DNA of 64,000 nucleotides from Halomonas smyrnensis AAD6. Its GTDB lineage: Bacteria > Pseudomonadota > Gammaproteobacteria > Pseudomonadales > Halomonadaceae. Below, piece after piece: positions 51,422 to 60,011 of the stretch (position 1 is the stretch's first letter; the number at the start of each line of letters is the position of its first letter). The notes beneath the pieces were generated by a model. That model saw only the letters and a list, made by a program, of their open reading frames with translations, was not told the DNA's origin and searched no databases. Location of the stretch: positions 223,449 through 287,448 of the forward strand of contig NZ_AJKS02000004.1 of assembly GCF_000265245.1 (NCBI RefSeq), in the 5' to 3' direction. A program made the translations under genes and the position numbers.

Positions 51422-52358
51422 AAAGTGGCGGAAGCGCTTTGCCGTGGCCAAGATCGAAGCCGCCTATGGCCAGGCCAGTGCCGACATGACCGGCGCTACC
51501 ATCCTCGAGGTGGTGATGCTCGATGGCGGCAACCCTTATGCCGGCAACACCGTGGAACGCGAGCGCATGCGTGATGGCCTCGGCGCCTATGAGCAGGTGA
51601 ACACAGGCCCCTACGTCGAACGGCAGATCCGCGTCCCGCTTTCCGGCGCGGGTACGGCCGGCACCGCACCGGCGTACGGCCCGCTGCTGCGTGCCTGCGG
51701 CATGAGCGAGACCATCAACGTCGATACCGACGTTGTCTACCAGCCCGTCAGCGACAGCCAGGAGAGTCTGGAGCTGTGGTGGATGGAAGATGGCCAGATG
51801 CAGCATATCAGCGGCGCTCGCGGCACCTTCTCGATCACCGCCGACAGCCAGGGGCTGCCCTACATCGAGTTCAACTTCACCGGCCTCTACAAGAAGACCG
51901 AGGCCGCGGGCGATGCGTCCGTCGCCGAGCAGGCGGTGCAGGAAAATGAACTGCCGATCAACAAGCAGAACACCGTGGCCAGCATCGATAGCCACCAGGC
52001 CTGCATGTCTTCGCTGTCGCTCGACATCGGCAATACCGTGGAATATCGCGGCCTGGTCAACTGCGAGTCGGTGCAGATCACCGATCGTCAGGCCACGGGC
52101 TCCACCAACATCGAGGCGCCGGATCTGACCACCAAGGACTACTTCGCGGCAGTGGAGAGCCACAACGGGGTGACCCTGGTGCCGGTGGTGCTGACCCATG
52201 GCCAGACGGCCGGCAACATCATCGAGCTCAAGGGCGACCAGGTGCAGCTCAACAGCCTCTCGCCAACGGATAACCAGGGCATCATGCATTACGACATCGG
52301 CCTGCGCTTCCTGCCCACTGGCGCCGATGACAACGACGTCACTCTGACCTTCAAGTAA
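51414..52358 (+). CDS. Major tail tube protein
   Basis: 314 residues, beta-rich. Family-like stretches: KRFAVAKIEAAYGQASADMTGATILEV, YGPLLRACGMSETI, GARGTFSITADSQGLPYIEFNFTGLYKK and IMHYDIGLRFLPTGADDNDVTLTF. It forms the hexameric rings of the siphovirus tail. The location between terminator and chaperone genes supports this. Confidence 0.88.
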   Translation: MAKKWRKRFAVAKIEAAYGQASADMTGATILEVVMLDGGNPYAGNTVERERMRDGLGAYEQVNTGPYVERQIRVPLSGAGTAGTAPAYGPLLRACGMSETINVDTDVVYQPVSDSQESLELWWMEDGQMQHISGARGTFSITADSQGLPYIEFNFTGLYKKTEAAGDASVAEQAVQENELPINKQNTVASIDSHQACMSSLSLDIGNTVEYRGLVNCESVQITDRQATGSTNIEAPDLTTKDYFAAVESHNGVTLVPVVLTHGQTAGNIIELKGDQVQLNSLSPTDNQGIMHYDIGLRFLPTGADDNDVTLTFK

Positions 52359-52416
52359 CCCGCCCGCGCCGCCGTAGGCGGCGTGTTGGCCGTCGCCACG
52401 ACAAGGACCCGACGCC

Positions 52417-52761
52417 ATGAGCTTCATTCTCAAGCCGATCCCCGACATCACCGTACCGGTCACCGTGCATACGCCCGGTGATGACAAGCCTTCCACCATC
52501 CATGCGCGCTGGAAGCTGCACACCGTCAGCGAGAGCCAGGCGATCATCGAGCAGCAGCGGGCCGGCGAGCTGGACGACGACGCCCTGGTCGCCCAGGACC
52601 TGCTCGGCCTAGAGGGCATCACCGATGAGAAGGGCAACGACGTACCCTTCAGCCAGGATCTCATCGACCAGCTGATGGACACCGCCTACGTGCGCCGGCC
52701 GCTGGTGATGAGCTGGTTCGCCGCGCAGCAGGGCCGCGCCGAGGCCGCGGCAAAAAACTGA
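52417..52761 (+). CDS. Tail assembly chaperone, upstream frame (gpG-like)
   Basis: 114 residues; short beta-rich start (FILKPIPDITVPVTVHTPGDDKPSTIHARWKL) then helices. It ends EAAAKN at a slippery A AAA AAC followed directly by TGA. A -1 shift there joins it to the next frame to give a fusion of about 224 residues, as in lambda G/GT. Both products act on the tape measure during tail assembly. Confidence 0.85.
   Translation: MSFILKPIPDITVPVTVHTPGDDKPSTIHARWKLHTVSESQAIIEQQRAGELDDDALVAQDLLGLEGITDEKGNDVPFSQDLIDQLMDTAYVRRPLVMSWFAAQQGRAEAAAKN
52752..52758 (+). promoter_or_regulatory. -1 ribosomal frameshift slippery heptamer
   Basis: A AAA AAC in the reading frame GCA AAA AAC TGA; the stop follows at 52759. 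After slipping, the frame continues CTG AGG GCC GCC without a stop to 53090. GC-rich bases just downstream (52762-52793) may form a stimulatory structure. Confidence 0.83.
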
Positions 52762-53090
52762 GGGCCGCCGGCCGGTGGTGGGCGGGTGCCGGTCAGGTGG
52801 AAGACACGCGGGCCGCCGATGCCAATGCACTCGGCATTGCACAGCCGGAGATCCCGCCCGAGGAAATACGCTGCGAAATATGGGCGGAGCACCATCCCGC
52901 CCTCGAGCTGTTTCTGGCCTGCCGCACTCAGTGGCGGATCATCGCCGGCATGGGCGGCGCCCATTACCAAGGCCTCGACTATCTGGCCGTGGAGAGCGTG
53001 ATGCGCATGCGTGGTGTCGAGGACATGGCGGGGATGCTCGAGCAGCTACAGCAACTGGAGGCGGGGGCGTTGGAGTTACTGAATGCGTGA
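52758..53090 (+). CDS. Tail assembly chaperone extension (gpT-like, DUF1799), reached by -1 frameshift
   Basis: About 110 residues joined to the upstream chaperone: LRAAGRWWAGAGQVEDTRAADANALG then EIWAEHHPALELFLACRTQWRIIAGMGGAHYQGLDYLAVESVMRMRGV, the DUF1799 pattern. A GTG at 52797 could start it alone, but no ribosome site is seen and the tail-chaperone paradigm favours a shift. Ends with a Leu/Gln-rich helix. Confidence 0.83.
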   Translation: MRAAGRWWAGAGQVEDTRAADANALGIAQPEIPPEEIRCEIWAEHHPALELFLACRTQWRIIAGMGGAHYQGLDYLAVESVMRMRGVEDMAGMLEQLQQLEAGALELLNA

Positions 53091-53163
53091 GTCTTCAATC
53101 AGTGCTGGCTGATCGTTTACATTGTTCCCGCAACTCAAAAAAACTCATCGCAAGGGGACAAGG

Positions 53164-53562
53164 ATGAAACTGGCCATGATCGGCGTTGCCGCCCTGATGC
53201 TGGCAGGGTGCGCAACATCTAGCTCTGTGCGTGAAGCGCCGTTGAGCGCAGGAGTTTCCAAGGATTATCAGGCGCCATATCCGCAGGTGAAGCGCCTGGC
53301 GCTGGAGAGCCTGCAGGGTCTGAATGTGGATGTGACGTCTGCCGCAGAGTCGGGCAGCGTCTATACGATCGAGTTCGCCAAGTCCATGAGTGCGTTTAGC
53401 TGGGGTGAGGTGGGGCTGGTGCGCGTTATCGACCTAGAGCCAGACAGTCGGGTCAGCGTGATCTCCGAGAAGCGCGCAAAATTCCAGATCACAGGCACCA
53501 ATGAGGATGAGTTCGCTTCCGCAGTCTTCGAGGGCATCGAACATGCGCTGGATCGCCCTTAG
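53164..53562 (+). CDS. Phage-encoded lipoprotein 1
   Basis: 132 residues from ATG 53164 (AAGGGGACAAGG upstream). Signal peptide MKLAMIGVAALMLAGC with lipobox L-A-G-C (Cys16). The mature part has alternating strands and helices (YPQVKRLALESLQGLNVDVTSAAESGSVYTIEF; LVRVIDLEPDSRVSVISEKRAK), resembling small DUF-type periplasmic domains. Located between tail chaperone and tape measure, where structural genes are expected, so it is cargo. No family recognised. Confidence 0.8.
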   Translation: MKLAMIGVAALMLAGCATSSSVREAPLSAGVSKDYQAPYPQVKRLALESLQGLNVDVTSAAESGSVYTIEFAKSMSAFSWGEVGLVRVIDLEPDSRVSVISEKRAKFQITGTNEDEFASAVFEGIEHALDRP

Positions 53563-53968
53563 TGCTTGCCTCGTGCTGGCGGGGTGCGGCGGCTTAGAAA
53601 GGAAACAGTATCCTGCATCGGCCAACGCGCCGTTGATGATTGGCACCGTCGAGCATGTGCAACACTATGAAGGAGATGCCTCCGAAAGCGAATGGTCCCG
53701 ACTCGGTTTGGGGGCGTTGGCCGGGGGTGTCATTGTAGGCGCCGCCGCCGCGCTGGCCGACCCTGGCGAGCATACGTTTGAAGCCTATAGCTATCTAGTG
53801 AAGCCCGTAGCTCCAACAAGGCAGGCGCAGCTATTCAATGCCTTCGATGGCTTGGAAGTGGGTGACTGCGTAGCCGTATATAAGAGCGTGCGGGAGGGTA
53901 TGAACTCTTTATCGAAGCTCGAACACGATCAGTGTTCTGATGATATGCAAGGAGGCAGAGGGATATGA
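53543..53968 (+). CDS. Phage-encoded lipoprotein 2
   Basis: 141 residues from ATG 53543, overlapping the first lipoprotein gene by 20 bases. Signal peptide MRWIALSACLVLAGC (Cys15), then GTVEHVQHYEGDASESEWSRLGLGALAGGVIVGAAAALADPGEH, which has a Gly/Ala-rich glycine-zipper-like hydrophobic stretch (LGALAGGVIVGAAAAL), and a C-terminal domain with Cys residues. Likely anchored in the outer membrane and contacting it through the hydrophobic stretch. Confidence 0.8.
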   Translation: MRWIALSACLVLAGCGGLERKQYPASANAPLMIGTVEHVQHYEGDASESEWSRLGLGALAGGVIVGAAAALADPGEHTFEAYSYLVKPVAPTRQAQLFNAFDGLEVGDCVAVYKSVREGMNSLSKLEHDQCSDDMQGGRGI

Positions 53969-54585
53969 GTGCGCCAGATCGAAGCAGATGGGACGGCTGG
54001 GTGGCCGCAGTATGGGTGATTGCTGGTCTGGCCTGTATTGCCGCTTTGGTCCTTATCAATCAACTCGGAACGATGCGCGTTCCCGAGCGTGACCTCCTGG
54101 GCAACGTGAGCTGGACCACGGGGCCCAACATCGCAGTATGGGCGGCGGCAATCGGCCAAGCCGGTGCGGGCGTACTGTTTGCTGTCTTGTTCAGCATGGT
54201 CAACAGCATCTACAAAAACTCGTGCGATCAGCTGGCCTGTGCCAAGCAGGAGCCTGCCGAAGCCACCAGTACCAGCAGAAGCAGCGAAGAGCCCTCCAAG
54301 GCCAAATACGTGGATCAAGGCGAGGACGTTGAGGATGCGGCCGAATACTCTGTCCCAACGCTGAAGGTTGATTCCGTAGAAAAAAGTTCCCCATTTTACG
54401 GTCATGTCGGGGCAGGTTATGCGCTGCTAGCCGTCAATGGGAAGGAGGTAGAATCTGAGCCCGACATCGCCTTGAACATGGTTGATGGGTTGAACGAGTT
54501 CACCTTCAGGAACCGCAACTGGAAGCAGGTGAAGCGTTATGTGGAGATGAGGCCGGGCAGAACGGGCATCGTCTTCTATTACTGA
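53965..54585 (+). CDS. Membrane protein with possible PDZ-like C-terminal domain
   Basis: 206 residues. Two membrane helices (WVAAVWVIAGLACIAALVLI and PNIAVWAAAIGQAGAGVLFAVLFSMV), a charged Ser/Glu linker, then VDSVEKSSPFYGHVGAGYALLAVNGKEVESEPDIALNMV, which follows the PDZ pattern (S/G-P-x(n)-A-G, LLAVNGKEV, D-x-x). It overlaps lipoprotein 2 by four bases, so the three genes are one unit. A terminator follows. Confidence 0.72.
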   Translation: MSAPDRSRWDGWVAAVWVIAGLACIAALVLINQLGTMRVPERDLLGNVSWTTGPNIAVWAAAIGQAGAGVLFAVLFSMVNSIYKNSCDQLACAKQEPAEATSTSRSSEEPSKAKYVDQGEDVEDAAEYSVPTLKVDSVEKSSPFYGHVGAGYALLAVNGKEVESEPDIALNMVDGLNEFTFRNRNWKQVKRYVEMRPGRTGIVFYY

Positions 54586-54605
54586 GACACCCAATCACCA
54601 TCAAA

Positions 54606-54629
54606 GCCCGCCACCCGGCGGGCTTTTTT
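54606..54629 (+). terminator. Rho-independent terminator after the lipoprotein trio
   Basis: GCCCGCC-ACCC-GGCGGGC stem and T6. It stands between the trio and the tape measure gene, so the trio has the promoter-genes-terminator layout of a moron, and tape measure expression needs antitermination or another promoter. Confidence 0.9.
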
Positions 54630-54653
54630 GTGCCCGAATGATGAGGTAGCCAT

Positions 54654-57600
54654 ATGGCCCGCCAGTACCGAACCGGCCTGATCATCACCGGTGATGCCTC
54701 CGGCGGCATCAAGGCCATCCAGGCCACCGAGAACGAGCTGGATCAGCTCAACCAAGGCTTTGAACGAGGCGGTAAGCGGGCCAAGCGCTTTGGTCAGGAT
54801 GCCGACCGGGCCGGCCGCCAGCTGGGTAGTGTGACCGACGCTGCCGGCGACACCAGTCGCGAGCTGGACGTGCTGCGCGGCGCGGCCGTCAGCGTGGGTG
54901 CGGCGCTGGCCGGCGCCTTCGCGGTGAATAACCTGGCCGCGCAGGCGCAGATGATTGCCGAGACGGATGCGCTGGCTCAGTCGCTGGGCGCCTCCACAAC
55001 GGAGCTCCAGGCTTGGCAATACGCCGCCGAGCGGGTGGGACTCCAGGGCGACAAGATGGGCGACATCTTCAAAGATGTCAGCGATAAGGTCGGCGACTTC
55101 GCGCGCACGGGTGGCGGTGAAGCGGCCGACCTCATCGAGCAGATGGGGCTCAACATCGAGGAGCTGCTACGTCTGTCACCAGACCAGCAATTGCTCAAGA
55201 TCGGCGAGTCTCTTCAGGCGCTGTCGCCGTCAGAGCGCACGACCTTCCTAGAGGCGCTCGGGGACGATGCCGTGCGGCTCCAGTCGTTGCTGGAGAACAA
55301 TGCCGCCGCGCTGCGGGAATATGCTGTCGAGGCTCGGCAGCTTGGCGTGGCCATGGGGGAAATGGAGATCCAGCGTGCCGTGGAAGCGGCGGAGTCCATG
55401 GACCGGCTGCAAGGCGTGGCGCAGGGCCTGGCCAACACCCTGGTTGCCGATCTTGGCCCGGGCCTGGCTGACGCGACGCAAAACGTCATCGAGTTCGTCG
55501 ACGCCATGGGCGGCGCCGATGAGATCGCTGAGGATTTGATGGTGGTCGGCGGAAGCCTGGCGGTGCTGGTCGGCGGGCGGCTGGTCAGGGCCTATGCGGC
55601 GCATGCCACGTCAGTCTTTCAGAGCATCGCCGCCGAGCGGCAGATGCAGACCGCCGCCGCCACCACGGCGCAAGCCGAACTGCTGGCAGCCCAGAACGCC
55701 CAGCGTCGCGCGGCGGCCGAGCGGTACGCGGCCAAGCGGATGCTGGGCCGCGCCCAGGCCGAGGAGCGTGCCACTCGCGGCACCGATGCCCATACGGCCG
55801 CCCTGGAACGGCTCAACCAGCGCCGCCGCGCCGCCGTGGCGGCCAGCGCCAAGCATCGCACCGCCATCACCACCACCACGGTGGCACAGCAGCGCTACAC
55901 GGCCTCCGCGCGCGTGGCGGCCCGCGTAACCAGGGGGCTGTCGGGCGCCTTGGCGCTGGTGGGTGGCCCTCTCGGCCTGCTCGTGGGCGCCGGTGGCCTG
56001 CTCTATATGTTCCGCGACGAGCTGGGCCTGACCCAGCAGCGCATCGGGCTTACCGAGGACGAGCTGGAGAGCTTCCGCGAAGAGCTGGACGAGATGTCCG
56101 GGCAGGACCTGGGGCAATCGCTCGCTTCCCTGAATGCCTCCTTGGAGGAAGCGACCCTCAAGGCGGCGGCAGCCCGCGAAGAAGTCGCAAAACTGCGTGC
56201 CGAGGATGACGGTTACAGCGTGACGGGGGTGGGCAACCTCTCCGATCAGGTGGCCGGCATCAACGCCCTGGCCGAGGCCCAGGAGAAGCTGCGCGGTATC
56301 GAGCAGCAGCGCAACGAGAGCCGCATCGAGCTGTGGGGGCGCTGGTCGGATGTCGTGGTCAACGGCACCGCCGCCACGGACGCGAACAGCGACGCCAACG
56401 ACCACAACACCGAAACCATCGCCAGCCAGACCGAGGCCGGGGAGGAGGCCGCCAAGGCCCTCGAGCGTCAGCAGGAGGCCGCTCAGTCTCTTCTCGACGA
56501 GCTGTTCCCGCTGGAAAAGCAGCAGCGCGAGTACCGGGAGGGCGTCGACACGCTGACTGCCGCCCTCATGCGTGGCGAGATCAGTCAGCAGCGCTACGAG
56601 GCTGCTCTCAAGCGTCACGAAAACAGCTACCGCAGCAACCAGACCGCTGCCGAGGCCTATGGTCTGGAGGTCGACAACCTCGCGGATCGCGCCGACCCGA
56701 TGGCCGATGCCTTTCAGCAGGCCAGCAACCGCATCGACGAGACGTTCGCCGACGCCTTCCAGGGCGCGTTCGACTCGTTCGGCGACTTCGCCTCGCAGCT
56801 CGAGGACGCCTTCAAGCGCCTGCTCGCCGAGCTGGCCTACCAGGCCACGCTGCGCCCGATTGTGGTGGGTATCACCGGGCAGATGCAGGGCGCGCTGGGC
56901 ATTGGTGGCCAGGGCGGCGGCATGTTCGGCGGCCTGACCGGCGGTGGCGGCCTGGGCGGTTCCGGCAGCCTGCTGTCGATGGGCCGCAATCTTTGGTCAT
57001 CCGCCCAACAGGGTTTCGGCAACATCGCCTGGACCGGGGCCAGCAATACCGCCTATGCCGGTGGCTGGGCAGGTAGCGCGACCGGCGGCATGGGCCAGTC
57101 CGGCCTGTGGGGTGGATCGACCTCCAACTTCAGCGGTATGACCGGCCTGGCGTCGGCCGGCGCTGGGATGCTGGGCAGCTATGCCGGCTCGCAGCTAGGC
57201 GGCGCCATTACCGACAAGCAGGCGAACTCTTCCTGGGGCGCCACGGCAGGCGGCGCGATCGGCACCTATTTCGGTGGTCCGATCGGCGCATTTGCCGGCT
57301 CCACGATTGGCGGCGTGCTGGATAGCCTGTTCGGCTCCGGCGGTTCGGACCTCGACCTCGCGATGGTCCGCGCTGGGCAGAACACCTATGGCGATAGCGG
57401 GCGCTGGGACAAGGGTATCCGAGCCCGGGGTGGCCTCGGCGTCGTTGGCTTCGACGAGGACGGCACCAAGGAGCTGGCCGACCTGTGGGACATCGATGAG
57501 GCCCAGCAGCTGATCGACAGCATCGCCCAGCTCGACAGCATGCTCGCCAGCCTGGCCACCAGCGAGGCCGAGCTGGCCGATATGCGCCGGGTCGCTCAGG

Positions 57601-60011
57601 GGCATTACGGCGAGACTAGTCATCCCGACCAGGTCGCCGACCGTCTCACGTCGCGCTATGGCCGCGTGCTGGATCAGCTGGGCGGCGATTTCGGGCGCTT
57701 CGTGCGGGGGCTGGGCGGCACGATCGACGAGATGGTGCCCCAAGCGCTGGCCGCACGGCAGGCCTTCACCTTCGTCAGCGATTCCGCCGAGACGCTCAAT
57801 CTGCGCTTTCGCACCACCGGGGCCTCGGCCTACGAGGCCGCGGCGTCACTGGCCGAGATGGCCGGTGGGATGGAGGGCCTGCAGTCGCTGCAGGCCAACT
57901 ACACCAGCGCCATGTATTCCGACCAGGAACGCATGGTTCGCCTCGAGGCCGAGCTGCGTACCGAGTTCCGCGCCCTGGGCATGACGCTGCCGGAAACCCG
58001 CGAGGGGTTCCGCGACCTGGTGGAGGCGCAGAACCTCAACACCCGCGCCGGCCGCCAGAACTATACCCAGCTGCTGCGGATGGTCGACGGCTTCAACCAG
58101 CTGCAGCAGACCATGGGCGACACCGAGGACGGCGTCGATTCCCTGGAGGACTCGCTGGCCACGGCCCAGGGCAATGCGGCCGACGCCGAGCAGGCGGTGC
58201 GTCGTGCCTGGGAGGCCTTCGACAATCAATCGTCGGCGCAGCGCATCGACCTGCTCGAGCTGATGGGGGATCAGGAGCGCATTCTGGCCCTGCAGCGCGA
58301 GGACGAGCTGGCGTCGCTGGACGCCTCGCTTCGCCCCATCCAAGAACGCATCTGGGCGCTGCAGGACGAGGCCCAGGCGCAGGCCGCCGCGGCCGAGGCA
58401 GGGCAGCAGTACGCCAGCGCCCTGGCCGATGCCGGCGAGTGGCTGGGCGGGATGCTGGGCAACATCAGCGAGTGGGTCGATCAGCAGCAGGCCACGGCCC
58501 AGTCGCCCGCGGTCAATCTCGACAACGCCCAGCAGCAGTTCGCGCGGCAGCTGGCGATGGCCGAGGCCGGGGACCGCGAGGCCCTGCAGTCGATCACCCA
58601 ATACGCCGACCGCTACCTGGCCGCCGGCGAGGCCTATTACGCCAGCGGCACCGGGGCGCAGCGGATCGAGGGCGAGATCCTCGACGCGCTGGCGGCACTG
58701 CCCGAGGCCACCAGCGCCGAGCAGTTCATCGTCGACGGGGTGCGCGACGCCCTCGAGTCATCGCTGGCCGAGCTGCCCGGCGGCATCGCCGGCGCGGTCT
58801 CGCCGCTGTTCGACACCATCGATCTGAACGCCGACGAGCTGATCGATTACGGCGAGTTCGAGCGCCTGTTTGGCGGCCTGGCCAGCGACGAGCAGCTGGC
58901 GCAGATCTTCGAGCAGCTCGATGCCAACGGCGACGGCACTATCACGGCGCTGGAGGCGGTGGAGCGCACCACCGGCGGCGTAGAGGGCAACACCAAGTCG
59001 CTCGAGGAGCGGGCCGCCGATCAGGTCGAGCGGCTGAATCGGCTGGTCGGGGAGATGACCTCGACCACCGACCAGTTCGTCACGCTCAACAGCACCATGT
59101 CGAGCCTGCGCGAGTCGATCAACGCCCTGGGCGTGGCGCAGGAGGAAGCGGCGCGCATCGAGCGCGAGAGCAAGGCCTCTGAGCTGCGCACCCAGGCCGG
59201 CGTCGAGAAGGATCGCCTGCGGGCCGTGCGTGAGGAGTCCCTCGACCGGCGCGACAACCTGCAATCCCGGGTAGACAGCCTGGCCGCGACCCAGAAATCC
59301 GCGTCGTCCTACGATCGCTACGTCGATCAGGCGATGTTCGACACCGCCGTGAATAATCCCAGCTGGGAGCGGCGCATGTGGGACAGCGATTACGACTATT
59401 ACTACCAGGTCGTAAACGGGCGGCGGCAGAAGGTTTGGCGCGACGACTGGGACGAGATCTTCAACGCCGCCAGCGACTACCGCGACCGGCGCGAGGAGCT
59501 GTCCGAGCTGCGCCGTCAGCTGTCCAACCTCGAGGGCAACATCCCCGGCATCGAGAGCGACCGGCTCGACGCGCTGCGCGCGGACTATGAGTCGCTGATG
59601 GGCGAGCCGGCGCCGTTCGCCAAGGGCGGCGCCTTCACCAACTCGATCGTCAATCAGCCCACACTGTTCGATATGGGGCTGATGGGCGAGGCCGGGCCCG
59701 AGGCCATCATGCCGCTGCATCGTGGCCCCGGGGGCTCGCTGGGCATTCGTGCCGAGCTGCCGGCCCCGCCGGTGCCCTCGCTGCCGCTGTTGGGGCAGGG
59801 CGATGTGGTCGAGGCGGTCAATGACCTGCGTCGCGAGGTGGCGGCCCTGCGTGAGGAAAACGCGCGCCTGCTCAGGGAAGGCAATCAGCACGCCGCCGCC
59901 GGCGTGCGGGTGAGCCAGGCCGGCCATCAGCGCTCGATCACGCAGCTCGAGCGCCTGGCCGACAGCAACGAGCGCATCAATGACCGTCAACGACTGGAGA
60001 CCGCCCGATGA
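54654..60011 (+). CDS. Tail tape measure protein with two EF-hand loops
   Basis: 1785 residues, which would suggest a long tail (roughly 0.15 nm per residue is the usual rule). N-terminal coiled coil with many Ala/Gln; central hydrophobic segments (GALALVGGPLGLLVGAGGLLYMF) and a Gly-rich part (GGMFGGLTGGGGLGGSGS). Near residues 1390-1401 DLNADELIDYGE and 1423-1434 DANGDGTITALE are canonical 12-residue EF-hand loops. Further coiled coil, then GEAGPEAIMPLHRGPGGSLGI at the C-terminus, a common tape-measure ending. The start has GATGAGG upstream. The stop overlaps the next gene by four bases. Confidence 0.93.
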   Translation: MARQYRTGLIITGDASGGIKAIQATENELDQLNQGFERGGKRAKRFGQDADRAGRQLGSVTDAAGDTSRELDVLRGAAVSVGAALAGAFAVNNLAAQAQMIAETDALAQSLGASTTELQAWQYAAERVGLQGDKMGDIFKDVSDKVGDFARTGGGEAADLIEQMGLNIEELLRLSPDQQLLKIGESLQALSPSERTTFLEALGDDAVRLQSLLENNAAALREYAVEARQLGVAMGEMEIQRAVEAAESMDRLQGVAQGLANTLVADLGPGLADATQNVIEFVDAMGGADEIAEDLMVVGGSLAVLVGGRLVRAYAAHATSVFQSIAAERQMQTAAATTAQAELLAAQNAQRRAAAERYAAKRMLGRAQAEERATRGTDAHTAALERLNQRRRAAVAASAKHRTAITTTTVAQQRYTASARVAARVTRGLSGALALVGGPLGLLVGAGGLLYMFRDELGLTQQRIGLTEDELESFREELDEMSGQDLGQSLASLNASLEEATLKAAAAREEVAKLRAEDDGYSVTGVGNLSDQVAGINALAEAQEKLRGIEQQRNESRIELWGRWSDVVVNGTAATDANSDANDHNTETIASQTEAGEEAAKALERQQEAAQSLLDELFPLEKQQREYREGVDTLTAALMRGEISQQRYEAALKRHENSYRSNQTAAEAYGLEVDNLADRADPMADAFQQASNRIDETFADAFQGAFDSFGDFASQLEDAFKRLLAELAYQATLRPIVVGITGQMQGALGIGGQGGGMFGGLTGGGGLGGSGSLLSMGRNLWSSAQQGFGNIAWTGASNTAYAGGWAGSATGGMGQSGLWGGSTSNFSGMTGLASAGAGMLGSYAGSQLGGAITDKQANSSWGATAGGAIGTYFGGPIGAFAGSTIGGVLDSLFGSGGSDLDLAMVRAGQNTYGDSGRWDKGIRARGGLGVVGFDEDGTKELADLWDIDEAQQLIDSIAQLDSMLASLATSEAELADMRRVAQGHYGETSHPDQVADRLTSRYGRVLDQLGGDFGRFVRGLGGTIDEMVPQALAARQAFTFVSDSAETLNLRFRTTGASAYEAAASLAEMAGGMEGLQSLQANYTSAMYSDQERMVRLEAELRTEFRALGMTLPETREGFRDLVEAQNLNTRAGRQNYTQLLRMVDGFNQLQQTMGDTEDGVDSLEDSLATAQGNAADAEQAVRRAWEAFDNQSSAQRIDLLELMGDQERILALQREDELASLDASLRPIQERIWALQDEAQAQAAAAEAGQQYASALADAGEWLGGMLGNISEWVDQQQATAQSPAVNLDNAQQQFARQLAMAEAGDREALQSITQYADRYLAAGEAYYASGTGAQRIEGEILDALAALPEATSAEQFIVDGVRDALESSLAELPGGIAGAVSPLFDTIDLNADELIDYGEFERLFGGLASDEQLAQIFEQLDANGDGTITALEAVERTTGGVEGNTKSLEERAADQVERLNRLVGEMTSTTDQFVTLNSTMSSLRESINALGVAQEEAARIERESKASELRTQAGVEKDRLRAVREESLDRRDNLQSRVDSLAATQKSASSYDRYVDQAMFDTAVNNPSWERRMWDSDYDYYYQVVNGRRQKVWRDDWDEIFNAASDYRDRREELSELRRQLSNLEGNIPGIESDRLDALRADYESLMGEPAPFAKGGAFTNSIVNQPTLFDMGLMGEAGPEAIMPLHRGPGGSLGIRAELPAPPVPSLPLLGQGDVVEAVNDLRREVAALREENARLLREGNQHAAAGVRVSQAGHQRSITQLERLADSNERINDRQRLETAR

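Noticed and set aside
52797..53090. Independent gene starting at GTG 52797
   Set aside because: No ribosome site, and the frame is open back to the slippery sequence; the frameshift extension is more likely.
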